Of a DNA stretch of 64,000 bases, positions 1 to 12,348 are shown one piece after another. Made by a program: the position numbers and the translations under genes. The DNA lies in assembly GCF_963677945.1 (NCBI RefSeq), contig NZ_OY782578.1:3191258-3255257 (forward strand), written 5' to 3'. This DNA is from an uncultured Bacteroides sp. (GTDB taxonomy: Bacteria > Bacteroidota > Bacteroidia > Bacteroidales > Bacteroidaceae). Each line of letters begins with the position of its first letter. The first letter of the stretch is position 1. The notes under the pieces were generated by a model, which saw nothing but the letters and a program-made list of their open reading frames with translations, was not told the DNA's origin and did no database searches.

Positions 1-1136
1 GCAATCAAATTATCAGTAATCTTTGTTTTATCTGCAGCATTATATATTTTAAGTCCAGCCTCTCCATCGCAAACAAACAAAGTATTTCCTTCAATCCCCA
101 CTCCATAAGGTTTGGTCATATTAAATGAACCCACCAATTGATTGGTTTTATAATCGGACGAAAGCTTAACTACATCCAAACGGTTTATATCTCCATGGCA
201 AGTTTGTCCTCCGCGAAGAGTAATGTATGCATATCCATTTTGAATAACAACAGGATCGCAGCTTGTTGCATGAGAGAACATACTTACATAAGCCGGAACT
301 GTTGGAACATTAAGACTATAAACTAACATTCCGTTTGTAGTTCCAAAAAAGAGATGATCGTTATAAATAAACATCGTTTCTATACTCCATCCCACTGTTT
401 GCTTTCCAATATTTACCGGAGAACCAGGAGTTCCCACATCAAACATTGTTAGTTGACTATTATCAACGACATACAAATATTTATCATACAATCCAAAACG
501 TGCCATTGAGCCACCTTTTCCAAAACCACTCCCGGAAATACCACCTGCAGCAGCATTCAGCTCAGCATAACTATTTGAAGTATAATAAGTATCCCACATT
601 GGATAAATAGGAGTTTCATTGTATTCAAGTTCACGCTTTTCTGTTACCAATTCCCAGCCAATAACAACTCCTTTCTCTTTATCCACTTCTTTCACCCGAT
701 ATTTGTCATTTATCTGAGGAACAGTATAAGCTAAAGCATTCTTTACTCTGTTTACTTCTTTAATTTTGCTAATATCTGAAACATCAATTGCAACCAGATC
801 AACATAACTATCAGCAAACAAAATATTATTCTTTATTGCTAAGTCAATACATCCGGGGACCTCTATAAAACCGATATTCTTTGGATTTGCCGGAGTAGTG
901 AGATCAAGAATATGTATTCCTCTGAGCTTCTCCACTACAAACAAATAATTGTCCTTAAAATATATTTTCCCTGGATTTGACAAAGTTTGAGGTGAAGTTG
1001 ATTTTACAGCACTTCTTAATGTCTCATAACTCATATATATGGGAGAGTTTACAGTCGAAGTCTCAGTATATTTATCCATGCATGCAGTTAAAGAGAGCAT
1101 AGACAATAAAAGTAATATATAGTATTTGTTTTTCAT
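1..1136 (-). CDS. LVIVD-type beta-propeller lipoprotein (3' end outside window)
   Basis: The reading frame is open from an ATG at 1136 (minus strand) to the window edge, about 378 codons, so the C-terminus is missing. The N-terminus (MKNKYYILLLLSMLSLTAC) is a lipoprotein signal peptide with the lipobox Cys at residue 19. The body has repeating segments such as YLFVVEKLRGIHILDL, LYVVDNSQLTMFDV and LFFGTTNGMLVYSL, the pattern of LVIVD repeats, which form propeller-like surface proteins of unknown role. It starts 10 nt after the stop of the upstream barrel protein, so the two are probably cotranscribed. The function is unknown; surface or periplasmic localisation is inferred from the lipobox. 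Confidence 0.8.
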   Translation of the reverse strand, partial: MKNKYYILLLLSMLSLTACMDKYTETSTVNSPIYMSYETLRSAVKSTSPQTLSNPGKIYFKDNYLFVVEKLRGIHILDLTTPANPKNIGFIEVPGCIDLAIKNNILFADSYVDLVAIDVSDISKIKEVNRVKNALAYTVPQINDKYRVKEVDKEKGVVIGWELVTEKRELEYNETPIYPMWDTYYTSNSYAELNAAAGGISGSGFGKGGSMARFGLYDKYLYVVDNSQLTMFDVGTPGSPVNIGKQTVGWSIETMFIYNDHLFFGTTNGMLVYSLNVPTVPAYVSMFSHATSCDPVVIQNGYAYITLRGGQTCHGDINRLDVVKLSSDYKTNQLVGSFNMTKPYGVGIEGNTLFVCDGEAGLKIYNAADKTKITDNLI

Positions 1137-1146
1137 ATCATTAGAT

Positions 1147-1971
1147 TTAATAAATAGTGATACCTAGTTTTACTAACAAACGGTTGTAATCAATATCAAG
1201 CTTGTAATTATCAGAAGATGTATAATGCTGCCTGTGATACTGATATCCGACTGACATATTCAATCCGAACTGAGAATTCAGTTGAACAAGTAATCCCATT
1301 GACGGACTAAATAAAAATCCACCTTTTGGATCGAGTTTCTTATTTGCCGACCAATAATATGTATTATAGCTGATTACACTACTAGGAACAATATCATTAT
1401 ATGCTAATTGAGAATCATCAATCGGAATTTCATATCCCCCTTGAAGCATAATATAAGGAGAATACTTTTCATTTCTGAATTTATAAATAACATTAGCAGT
1501 AACAGGCATATATGTTTCATTCAGAAAATCAATACCAAGACCTAAGCCTGCAGCAAAATTTTTATTAATGTTATAATCAAAAGAAGTACGAAAAACAAGG
1601 GGAGCATCTTTCTTATTATCAGAGTTTCCAATAAGTAACCCCATTTCTGTTAAATTGAAAAATTTCTTTGCCGACGGAACAAAAGTTGATGAGCTCTTTT
1701 CCATTTTATCGTCATTCGTCACTTTTTTCGATTTAGAAATCATTTCAATTTCCGATACATCTATTACTCTTGAAACATTTCCAGATACGACTCTTATCTT
1801 ATCAAGATTAGAAGAATAAATGTATTTACCTTTAATAATCTCACCATTTTTAAGGTATACATACCCCTTCTCAAATTGGGGATAATTTACAACTTGTGCT
1901 TCCGTTTGAGCATAGGTAGATAATAGGCCTATCCATACAAACAAGCTGAATATCAATGTTCGTTTTATCAT
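1147..1971 (-). CDS. Outer-membrane beta-barrel protein of unknown function
   Basis: 274 residues with a Sec signal peptide ending near TYAQ (about residues 1-21). Residues ~35-75 form a small beta-rich segment (LKNGEIIKGKYIY and following), as seen in exported Bacteroidetes proteins that precede a barrel. From ~105 to the C-terminus, alternating hydrophobic and aromatic strands end in LLVKLGITIY, a terminal strand with aromatic last residue typical of outer-membrane barrels. It is the first gene of a two-gene unit with the LVIVD lipoprotein. The partner may be a surface protein displayed with this barrel; that is inference. No substrate can be named. Confidence 0.75.
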   Translation of the reverse strand: MIKRTLIFSLFVWIGLLSTYAQTEAQVVNYPQFEKGYVYLKNGEIIKGKYIYSSNLDKIRVVSGNVSRVIDVSEIEMISKSKKVTNDDKMEKSSSTFVPSAKKFFNLTEMGLLIGNSDNKKDAPLVFRTSFDYNINKNFAAGLGLGIDFLNETYMPVTANVIYKFRNEKYSPYIMLQGGYEIPIDDSQLAYNDIVPSSVISYNTYYWSANKKLDPKGGFLFSPSMGLLVQLNSQFGLNMSVGYQYHRQHYTSSDNYKLDIDYNRLLVKLGITIY

Positions 1972-2353
1972 ACAGCATGTATTTAAAGTTATATATCTTT
2001 TCTACTAAAATGAACATAATTAGAAAATACTGCATCAAAAAGAAATAAATTCTGATATTTCCAGAAAATTAAGATTAAATGGCTTATTCCTAATATGTAT
2101 TAAGTTATAATATAAAGGAATACAGCAAAGAAATTAGATAAGGGTGAACAATAGAGGTTATAAGAGTAACTTAGAATACAAAGAAATCTCCATTCCAGCA
2201 CATAACTATATTAATGATATGGATACAAATAACAGTCACAGTATTCAAGATAATAAGAAAAGTTCAAGTTATCAAAGGATGTGAAATCTGCTTAATTAGA
2301 AAAGCTCACGTTATTCGGAGAGAGAAGGTAGATCGATAAAAAGACGCATATAC
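1972..2353. other. Gene-free spacer
   Basis: This AT-rich spacer lies between the barrel gene and the rRNA terminator. I see no open frame, strong hairpin or repeat here apart from the terminator at its right-hand edge. It must hold the promoter of the barrel gene (minus strand), but no clean TAnnTTTG box stands out. Confidence 0.5.
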
Positions 2354-2394
2354 AAAAAAAAGAGTCCCATTCATTCTTCAATGAACAGGACTCT
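2354..2394 (-). terminator. rRNA operon terminator
   Basis: On the minus strand a hairpin with outer stem AGAGTCC/GGACTCT (2361-2367 with 2388-2394) and an inner paired TCATT/AATGA is followed by a run of eight U residues. It lies directly after the 5S rRNA in the direction of transcription, so it should end the rRNA operon. Confidence 0.85.
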
Positions 2395-2401
2395 TAGATA
2401 A

Positions 2402-2510
<109 letters not shown>

Positions 2511-2657
2511 AATATTTTTAATTTCTCTTTTATCTGATTTTATTTTGTTTCTTTCGTTTCCTTATTTCAGATTCTATTAAGATAAACACAATGTAAAAGC
2601 AATAAACAAGCTCTCTCTAGTATTTTAAGAGCCAAACTATCTAGCCAACCATATATG

Positions 2658-5540
<2,883 letters not shown>

Positions 5541-5686
5541 TCAAACACTGTAAACTATTCGTAGTTATACGTTTTCGTTTACCATATGGTTCGATATATA
5601 CTTTAGCTCTTTTTATCTCTAAAAATTACTTACTTTATTGCTTTTGTACATCATGTCAAAGATCGTTTCAAGCAGATGCTTGATCG

Positions 5687-5760
5687 TGGAGAATAACGGA
5701 TTCGAACCGTTGACCCCCTGCGTGCAAGGCAGGTGCTCTAGCCAGCTGAGCTAATCCCCC
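5687..5760 (-). tRNA. tRNA-Ala (UGC)
   Basis: 74 nt, complete cloverleaf: acceptor GGGGGAT with ATTCTCC, anticodon arm CTGCC-TTGCACG-CAG with anticodon TGC, T-arm GGTTCGAATCC. It sits in the 16S-23S spacer, the usual place for Ala and Ile tRNAs. CCA is not encoded. Confidence 0.96.
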
Positions 5761-5820
5761 GTGAAATTATAAGAAGCGATTTTACTGGATGGTTAATCCA
5801 TTATGCTCCTCTTTTTCGCG

Positions 5821-5894
5821 TAGTCCCAGGCAGAGTTGAACTGCCGACCTCTACATTATCAGTGTAGCGCTCTAACCAACTGAGCTATAGGACT
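5821..5894 (-). tRNA. tRNA-Ile (GAU)
   Basis: 74 nt, complete cloverleaf: acceptor AGTCCTA with TGGGACT, anticodon stem CTACA/TGTAG around loop CTGATAA (anticodon GAT), T-arm GTTCAACTC. It lies 60 nt upstream of tRNA-Ala in the 16S-23S spacer. CCA is not encoded. Confidence 0.96.
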
Positions 5895-6011
5895 GTCGTT
5901 CAAAACCTCTTACCTTTCGGCTCGGCTTCTTTCTAATCTCTTATTTTTTATATAGAATAAACAAAAACCAGTAGTACAATAAAAAGCGAACCAGATAAAA
6001 GGAATCACTCC

Positions 6012-7536
<1,525 letters not shown>

Positions 7537-7716
7537 AAGTTTCATTTAAATTCTGTCCAGGATTCCGTTTATCTTAATTGACGGTTCGCATTTTTATTTT
7601 TACCAAGTACATGTAACAATACACGCACTTAATGCTCTTGTACTACTTGTTTCGTTTATTTATAATCTTTTCAAAGAACGATTGCTTTTTGTTACGCTTG
7701 TTTTCGTAAGCGGATG

Positions 7717-7748
7717 CAAAGGTAGAACTTTTAATTTTAACCTCCAAA
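7717..7748 (-). promoter_or_regulatory. rRNA promoter P2 (proximal)
   Basis: Minus strand: TTTG (7745-7748), 20-nt spacer, TACCTTTG (7717-7724). This matches the primary Bacteroides promoter (TTTG, 19-21 nt, TAnnTTTG) at every defined position. It lies about 180 nt upstream of mature 16S. Confidence 0.88.
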
Positions 7749-7859
7749 TGTTTTTGAGAATATTTTTTAAATTCTTTTTCTCTAAAACCTCGATGAATGC
7801 ACCGGTTTCACTTACATTATGTCAACTGCGTAAGCTTTATCTCTCTTGCAAAGCGGGTG

Positions 7860-7891
7860 CAAAAGTAGACTTTTATTCCTACCAATCCAAA
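7860..7891 (-). promoter_or_regulatory. rRNA promoter P1 (distal)
   Basis: Minus strand: TTTG (7888-7891), 20-nt spacer, TACTTTTG (7860-7867). A second perfect Bacteroides-type promoter, 143 nt upstream of P2. The two promoter regions share extra similarity just outside the boxes (TTTGGA upstream; GCANCCGC downstream of the -7 box), so they look like a duplication. Confidence 0.88.
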
Positions 7892-8140
7892 TGTATCTAA
7901 CTCTTTTTTATATCTTTTTTTGCAATGAGTAGGTAACTCGCTGAATTACAACTGTGTTACAGAACATTTTTTTTCTTCTTTGCAAGGAACTTTGGGAAAG
8001 GTTACTGCTCTATATACATTATATATTTACGTGCGCGCGTAAGGGGTGCCGAAAAGTTTTGTGATTCACATTACGCAGGAAAAGCGTTAAAGTTACTTTT
8101 CGTTAGATTCTTACGAAAAAAAATAAAATGTACGCTTTGA

Positions 8141-8254
8141 TCTGCCACATCTACCACTAGACAGGTCTTACTAATTGTATTTCAGTTATTTAAATTGGTA
8201 GGAGATAAAAACTATCTACAAATCATCTGCCACCAAATGGTTGTATCTGCTACT
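8141..8254 (+). repeat. Interspersed element, family B, copy 1
   Basis: A set of related words: TCTGCCAC (8141), TCTACCAC (8150), inverted GGTAGGAGA (8197), TCTGCCACC (8226), TCTGCTACT (8246). Offsets from the first word are 0, 9, 56, 85 and 105. A second copy about 0.84 kb away, on the opposite strand, has offsets 0, 8, 55, 84 and 104. The sequence between words differs, so spacing is conserved more than sequence. Confidence 0.6.
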
Positions 8255-8349
8255 AAAGTAGCAACACTATTTATTTTGAAAAGCAGGCCGGGTATTTTTC
8301 AGGATCCCACGGGAGATTTTATTTCTTCCTATTAGATATTATTTATTCT

Positions 8350-8421
8350 TGTACAGAACATTGTTTTCTTCTGTACAAAAGAATATATTGTTCTGTACAA
8401 AAGATTGAATTCTTTTGTACA
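8350..8421. repeat. Four TGTACA words at exact 22-nt period
   Basis: The palindrome TGTACA occurs at 8350, 8372, 8394 and 8416, exactly 22 nt apart. Flanks follow a pattern: the middle two units read TTCTGTACAAAAGA, while the outer units read TTCTTGTACAGAAC and TTTTGTACAAGAA. Four units, then the pattern stops. Confidence 0.85.
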
Positions 8422-8980
8422 AGAATACATAAAAATGTATAGGAGGATTTTAAAAAGGTGGCGAGTGTTTGCTAAAAGGCCGGCCAGAATTGAAATATAT
8501 TAAACCGGTGGTGACTTTTTCTGGAATTGGCTTACAGATTTTGCTGTTATTACCAAGATTGGATTATTGTATTTTTGTTATACCTAAACAGACAATACAG
8601 AAAATGGAAGATAATACAATGAAATAGAGTCTGGCCATTGCAGCGATATAAAAGTGAATAGACTAAAGAAAAATAAGGAGGATGCTTCTAAAACCAATTT
8701 ATATATCCATAGATGAGAGTAAAACCTCCCAAATATAAAGGGGTTGTTTTTAATGGCACACTATTGTATCCATATAAAAGTGATTAAAACCTAGATAGAA
8801 CACGAAAAATATATTATAGCAAACACCCAGAAGATAGGCGTTTACTCGATTAATCTCTGGATACAACACAAAAATACACCGTGCGGTTAGTTTTTACGTA
8901 CGCTTACACTCTCGTTAGAACACTAAAAAGATATATATCAGCATTCTATTGCACTTATGATATAATGAGATTAAACCCGT

Positions 8981-9093
8981 GGTAGCAGATAGATGCGTTT
9001 AGTGGGAGATAAAATGTATCACATTTTTATCTCCCACTAAAATAAACACTTAAAAATCAATGTTATGAGTGCAATTTAGTAGCAGGTAGCAGA
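8981..9093 (-). repeat. Interspersed element, family B, copy 2
   Basis: On the minus strand: TCTGCTACC from 9093, a second TGCTACT word 8 nt on, AGTGGGAGA from 9038, TCTCCCACT from 9009, TCTGCTACC from 8989. The 13-bp inverted repeat formed by 9002-9014 and 9025-9037 makes a strong hairpin with a 10-nt loop. The word spacing mirrors copy 1 to within one base. Confidence 0.6.
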
Positions 9094-9200
9094 TGATGCT
9101 GCATTTTTTTATTATTTTTCAGGAGAAAAGTAATCCCTTACTTGTATAAGCCAATTTTCTCATATATAGATAGCCAGATACAAAGTATAAAATGTATAAC

Positions 9201-9644
9201 CTACTTTATTCTAGTATACTTTTCAATAGTATAATTGCTTTTATCTATTTGGCCGTTCTTATCAATAGGCCAAGTTTGAATAAGAGTATCCCCTCTTATA
9301 CCTAATAACATTTTTATAGTTTTACCTATATATTGTTTATTGACATGATACAGAATAGTTTCTTCATATTGATCACCATTCAATTTATAAGTACCAGCAG
9401 CATAGTTATCTTTGTAGACACTATCTTCCTTGAATCTGCCTACAGAAATAAAGTTTTTACCAGACCAAACTTTCACATCAGTTCCCGTAACATAACCTAC
9501 AATTTCAAATGCTACTGTATCTGATACAATTCTTTTAAAATATTGCAGCTGCCATGCCCCTACTTCCGGATGCTTGACCTCTTTACTGCCACAACTACTA
9601 ATGATTAATAAAATCATTAAGTAAAAAATATGATTAATTTTCAT
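9201..9644 (-). CDS. Small lipoprotein, lipocalin-like, paralogue of the upstream gene
   Basis: 147 residues. Lipoprotein signal MKINHIFYLMILLIISSC with the lipid-attached Cys at 18. The mature part begins GAWQLQYFKR and contains strands ending in QTWPIDKNGQIDKSNYTIEKY, resembling the small lipocalin-like proteins of Bacteroides (DUF4488 type); that family assignment is from memory of the pattern and is tentative. It is a tandem paralogue of the gene 36 nt upstream, sharing GAWQL, KYTRIK/KYVRIK and the QTWP(I/V)D(K/Q)NG segment. Membrane anchoring is expected; function is unknown. Confidence 0.75.
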   Translation of the reverse strand: MKINHIFYLMILLIISSCGSKEVKHPEVGAWQLQYFKRIVSDTVAFEIVGYVTGTDVKVWSGKNFISVGRFKEDSVYKDNYAAGTYKLNGDQYEETILYHVNKQYIGKTIKMLLGIRGDTLIQTWPIDKNGQIDKSNYTIEKYTRIK

Positions 9645-9680
9645 AACTATATGTTTAAGAAGTAAATAGATAACAATTCA

Positions 9681-10130
9681 TTATTTTATTCTTACATATT
9701 TTTCAATATAATAATTAGCTCTGATAATTTTGCCATTTTGATCAACGGGCCATGTTTGAGTAAGAGTATCATGTTTGATTTCTAATATCATATTAAATAT
9801 TTGATGTTCAGCCAGTTTATTAAAATGATATAGTACAGTTTCCTGATATTTATTATCTACTAATTTATAAGTACCTCCTCCATAAGTATCCTCAGTGACC
9901 GTATCAGGGAGAACTTTTCTACTACCTGCAAAAAAGAAGTTCTTTTCTGACCAAATCTTAATTTGGGCACCCTGAATATTGCCTGGGAATTCTGTTATAA
10001 CAGAATCGGCCGCCATATGTTTAGCATAAACCAATTGCCAGGCTCCTATAGGCAAATTTCTTTTAAATGGTTTACAACTACCTATCATCAATAAAATCAT
10101 TAAATAAAAAATAACTTTTATTGCTTTCAT
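9681..10130 (-). CDS. Small lipoprotein, lipocalin-like, first of tandem pair
   Basis: 149 residues, lipoprotein signal MKAIKVIFYLMILLMIGSC (Cys 19). The mature domain runs from GAWQLVYAKH to YIEKYVRIK and aligns over its full length with the downstream gene, although the middle strands differ considerably, so the duplication is not recent. The two genes are 36 nt apart and probably form one transcript. No catalytic motif is visible; a ligand-binding or structural barrel is the most that can be inferred. Confidence 0.75.
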   Translation of the reverse strand: MKAIKVIFYLMILLMIGSCKPFKRNLPIGAWQLVYAKHMAADSVITEFPGNIQGAQIKIWSEKNFFFAGSRKVLPDTVTEDTYGGGTYKLVDNKYQETVLYHFNKLAEHQIFNMILEIKHDTLTQTWPVDQNGKIIRANYYIEKYVRIK

Positions 10131-10535
10131 AATTTAATATTTTGTAGGTTAATAGTTTATTATACATAAAACGATCATTGAAATACTTTTAAAAGCAAAC
10201 TAATTCCATTTTTTAGATTTTCTTATTTATGCTAGTTTAACCAACTATTTATTTTTAAACAAATGTTTATTATCCATTGTTTATAACAATAAATAAGCTG
10301 ATATGGTTCATCAGAAATAACTCTTGAAATAACAAAAGCCAATTTAGTAATTGGGTAGTGACAAAAACCATTATTTAAATTACACAAAAAAAATAGATGA
10401 ATAATTTAGAGTCTTATGTCGTTATTAAAAAGAAATAGCACCACGATAAACATTTTTTTAGTCCGCATAAACGTCCAATTTATTAAATATACAGATTTTA
10501 CAAAAAGTATTATTTTATTCTCGAAAATATATAAA
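10131..10535. other. Gene-free AT-rich spacer
   Basis: Divergent spacer between the lipoprotein pair and the next plus-strand gene. It is extremely AT-rich and shows no frame, no strong hairpin and no periodic repeat that I can support. Confidence 0.5.
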
Positions 10536-10543
10536 TATATTTG
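10536..10543 (+). promoter_or_regulatory. -7 box of Bacteroides-type promoter
   Basis: TATATTTG fits TAnnTTTG and lies 43 nt upstream of the ATG at 10587. No clean TTTG is found at the expected distance upstream (TTTT at 10513-10516, 19-nt spacer), so the match is partial. Confidence 0.45.
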
Positions 10544-10586
10544 CCTTAAATAAAGTTAATAACCAATTGACTAAAAACTAAACAAT

Positions 10587-11054
10587 ATGAAAGATATAGA
10601 TGAATACAGACTTGGTAATCTTGTTATATTTGAAAATGAATCTACAAAAGCAATAATTGTAAAAGTAACACAAATAGAATATGTAAACAATACTATTTAT
10701 TCTTTGCAAATCAACAACTGTAATTGGATTTCCAGAAAGGAAATAAAACCTGTTCAACTATTTATTGATTCATTAGTCGATTTAAAATTCTATATAAATA
10801 GTGATTACAAAAAGGATAACTTAGGCAATATTGTTAAAGTCGATTACATAGAAGATATATATCATTACTCTAAAGGAAGTTTAGAGCTCAAAATACATAA
10901 ATCAGATGATACTATCTGGTATAAAAAAAAGCAGATTCACTATATCCATCAATTACAAAATTTATGTACTGATATAACAGGAGAACCTTTTACTATATCG
11001 GAATTTTATGAGAGTCACTTTACAAAATCCTTTTTTGAATACTCCAGTTTTTAA
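10587..11054 (+). CDS. Conserved Bacteroides protein of unknown function
   Basis: 155 residues, no signal peptide or membrane segment, so cytoplasmic. It begins MKDIDEYRLGNLVIFENES and ends with IHYIHQLQNLCTDITGEPFT. This two-part signature (an N-terminal xLRIGN(L/W)V-like segment and a C-terminal (Y/I)xHQLQNLYFALTGEEL-like segment) is common in small Bacteroides proteins, often linked to mobile DNA, with no known function. This copy is diverged (CTDITGEPF). It stands alone between long AT-rich spacers and its own base composition is very AT-rich, which would fit acquired DNA, but no mobile genes are nearby. Confidence 0.7.
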   Translation: MKDIDEYRLGNLVIFENESTKAIIVKVTQIEYVNNTIYSLQINNCNWISRKEIKPVQLFIDSLVDLKFYINSDYKKDNLGNIVKVDYIEDIYHYSKGSLELKIHKSDDTIWYKKKQIHYIHQLQNLCTDITGEPFTISEFYESHFTKSFFEYSSF

Positions 11055-11458
11055 TTTTTCAAAATTAATTACATTGCACCCTATGTAAACTTATTTAATT
11101 TACATTTAAGGGGATGTTGGAGCGATCATTAAAGCTTTCATTTTAAGAAAATTAGGTAAAATGTTAGATATTACAATGCCCTACTTAGCATTATAATATT
11201 AACAACAAGTATTATAATAACTTTATTTCATGACAATATAAATTCAGCTATTCCTTTTATTTCGGAACAGATAAAATAGTTGAATCTGCAATATTAATGG
11301 GATTTTTACAAATATTATAAGTTTAAATACCCTCTGACAGTTACAACTAGTTCTTATTGAAACATTTTTTAAGAAACCGGAAAAAATAAATGAACGTTAA
11401 TCTATTAGAATCAATTATTTTTATTAACTTTATTTTTCGCAGCTAAATGAGACACACT
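11055..11458. other. Gene-free AT-rich spacer
   Basis: About 400 nt without a credible frame. Just before the next gene there is TATTTTTC (11431-11438), one base off the TAnnTTTG box, which may be its promoter. An in-frame ATG at 11447 lies close to it. Confidence 0.45.
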
Positions 11459-12169
11459 ATGAAAACAGCGATCGTTATTGGTGGAACTGGATTGGTGGGA
11501 GCTCAACTGGTTGATTTACTATTAAACGACCAGGATTTTGAAAAGATCAAGGTGTTTGGACGTAGATCTTTAAACATCTCTAATTCAAAACTCGAAGAGC
11601 ATTTAATAAACTTCTCGAAACCTGAAGACTGGAGAGATCTGGTTAAAGGGGATGTGCTGTTTTCATGCATAGGAACTACAGTGTCAAAAGCAGAAAGTAA
11701 AGAAAAACAATATGAAGTAGACTTTACGTATCAATATAATTTCGCGAAAATCGCTTCAATGAACAGAGTTGGCGAATATGTTCTTATTTCATCTATCGGA
11801 GCCAATAGTAAATCCTTCTTTTTCTATCTTAGAATGAAAGGAGAATTAGAGCAGGCTATAAAAAAACTTTCTTTCAAAAAAATCATCATTGTAAGACCAG
11901 CTCAACTTTATGGAAACAGGCATGAAAAACGTGTGGGTGAAACAATGGGACTTGCGATAAGCAAAGCATTATGCAAAATAGGTTTATTCCATGAACATAG
12001 GCCTATTCATGCCAGAAGAGTTGCAGAAGCTATGATCGAATCTACTAGATATTACAATTCTACAACAACCATATCTTCATCGGAATTATTCGGTTTGTCT
12101 AAATTTTACAATAGAAATAAAGATATTTATTATACAAGAAACAGCTCCAGCAAATTATTTTCTTATTAA
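11459..12169 (+). CDS. NAD(P)H-binding oxidoreductase, atypical SDR (TIP30-like)
   Basis: About 236 residues. The N-terminal MKTAIVIGGTGLVGAQLVDLLL is a Rossmann nucleotide-binding motif (GGTGLVG), followed by the ISSIGANSKS and FFFYLRMKGELEQAI segments expected of atypical short-chain dehydrogenases of the HTATIP2/YwnB group; the Y-x3-K pair of classical SDRs is represented by YLRMK. Substrate unknown. An ATG 12 nt upstream (11447) would add MRHT; the start at 11459 puts the Rossmann strand at the true N-terminus, as is usual. It is monocistronic and followed by a terminator shared with the convergent DUF4301 gene. Confidence 0.8.
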   Translation: MKTAIVIGGTGLVGAQLVDLLLNDQDFEKIKVFGRRSLNISNSKLEEHLINFSKPEDWRDLVKGDVLFSCIGTTVSKAESKEKQYEVDFTYQYNFAKIASMNRVGEYVLISSIGANSKSFFFYLRMKGELEQAIKKLSFKKIIIVRPAQLYGNRHEKRVGETMGLAISKALCKIGLFHEHRPIHARRVAEAMIESTRYYNSTTTISSSELFGLSKFYNRNKDIYYTRNSSSKLFSY

Positions 12170-12270
12170 TATCTTAGCTTCAAACAGTTTCTATCAGACA
12201 CAATCTTATAGAAACTCCATCATCATAACAAATGAAAACAAAAAAAATAGATATAATATAACAAACAATT

Positions 12271-12330
12271 AAGGCTGTTCCAAAAGATACTTATACTTTA
12301 AAATATAAATATTTTTCAGAACAGCCTTTT
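12271..12330. terminator. Bidirectional terminator
   Basis: A perfect 10-bp stem AAGGCTGTTC/GAACAGCCTT (12271-12280 with 12319-12328) encloses a 38-nt AT-rich loop between two convergent genes. A short T run follows on the plus side (TTTTATTTCTT). Confidence 0.65.
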
Positions 12331-12348
12331 ATTTCTTATCTATTTCAA

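Larger units (their letters stand above)
7892..9200. other. Long gene-free region rich in short repeats
   Basis: 1.3 kb upstream of the rRNA promoters and downstream of the lipoprotein pair. No credible reading frame is present on either strand. It holds a cluster of four TGTACA words at a 22-nt period (8350-8421) and a pair of inverted ~105-nt elements (8141-8254 and 8981-9093), listed separately. I see no tRNA, tmRNA or RNase P signature here. Confidence 0.6.

Noticed and set aside
8350..8421. CRISPR array
   Set aside because: Only four units of ~10 conserved bases with 22-nt steps; no 25-37-nt repeat with unique spacers and no cas genes.
10587..11054. Prophage or mobile island around the small conserved protein
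   Set aside because: No integrase, transposase, phage or conjugation gene is near; only the AT-rich composition is suggestive.
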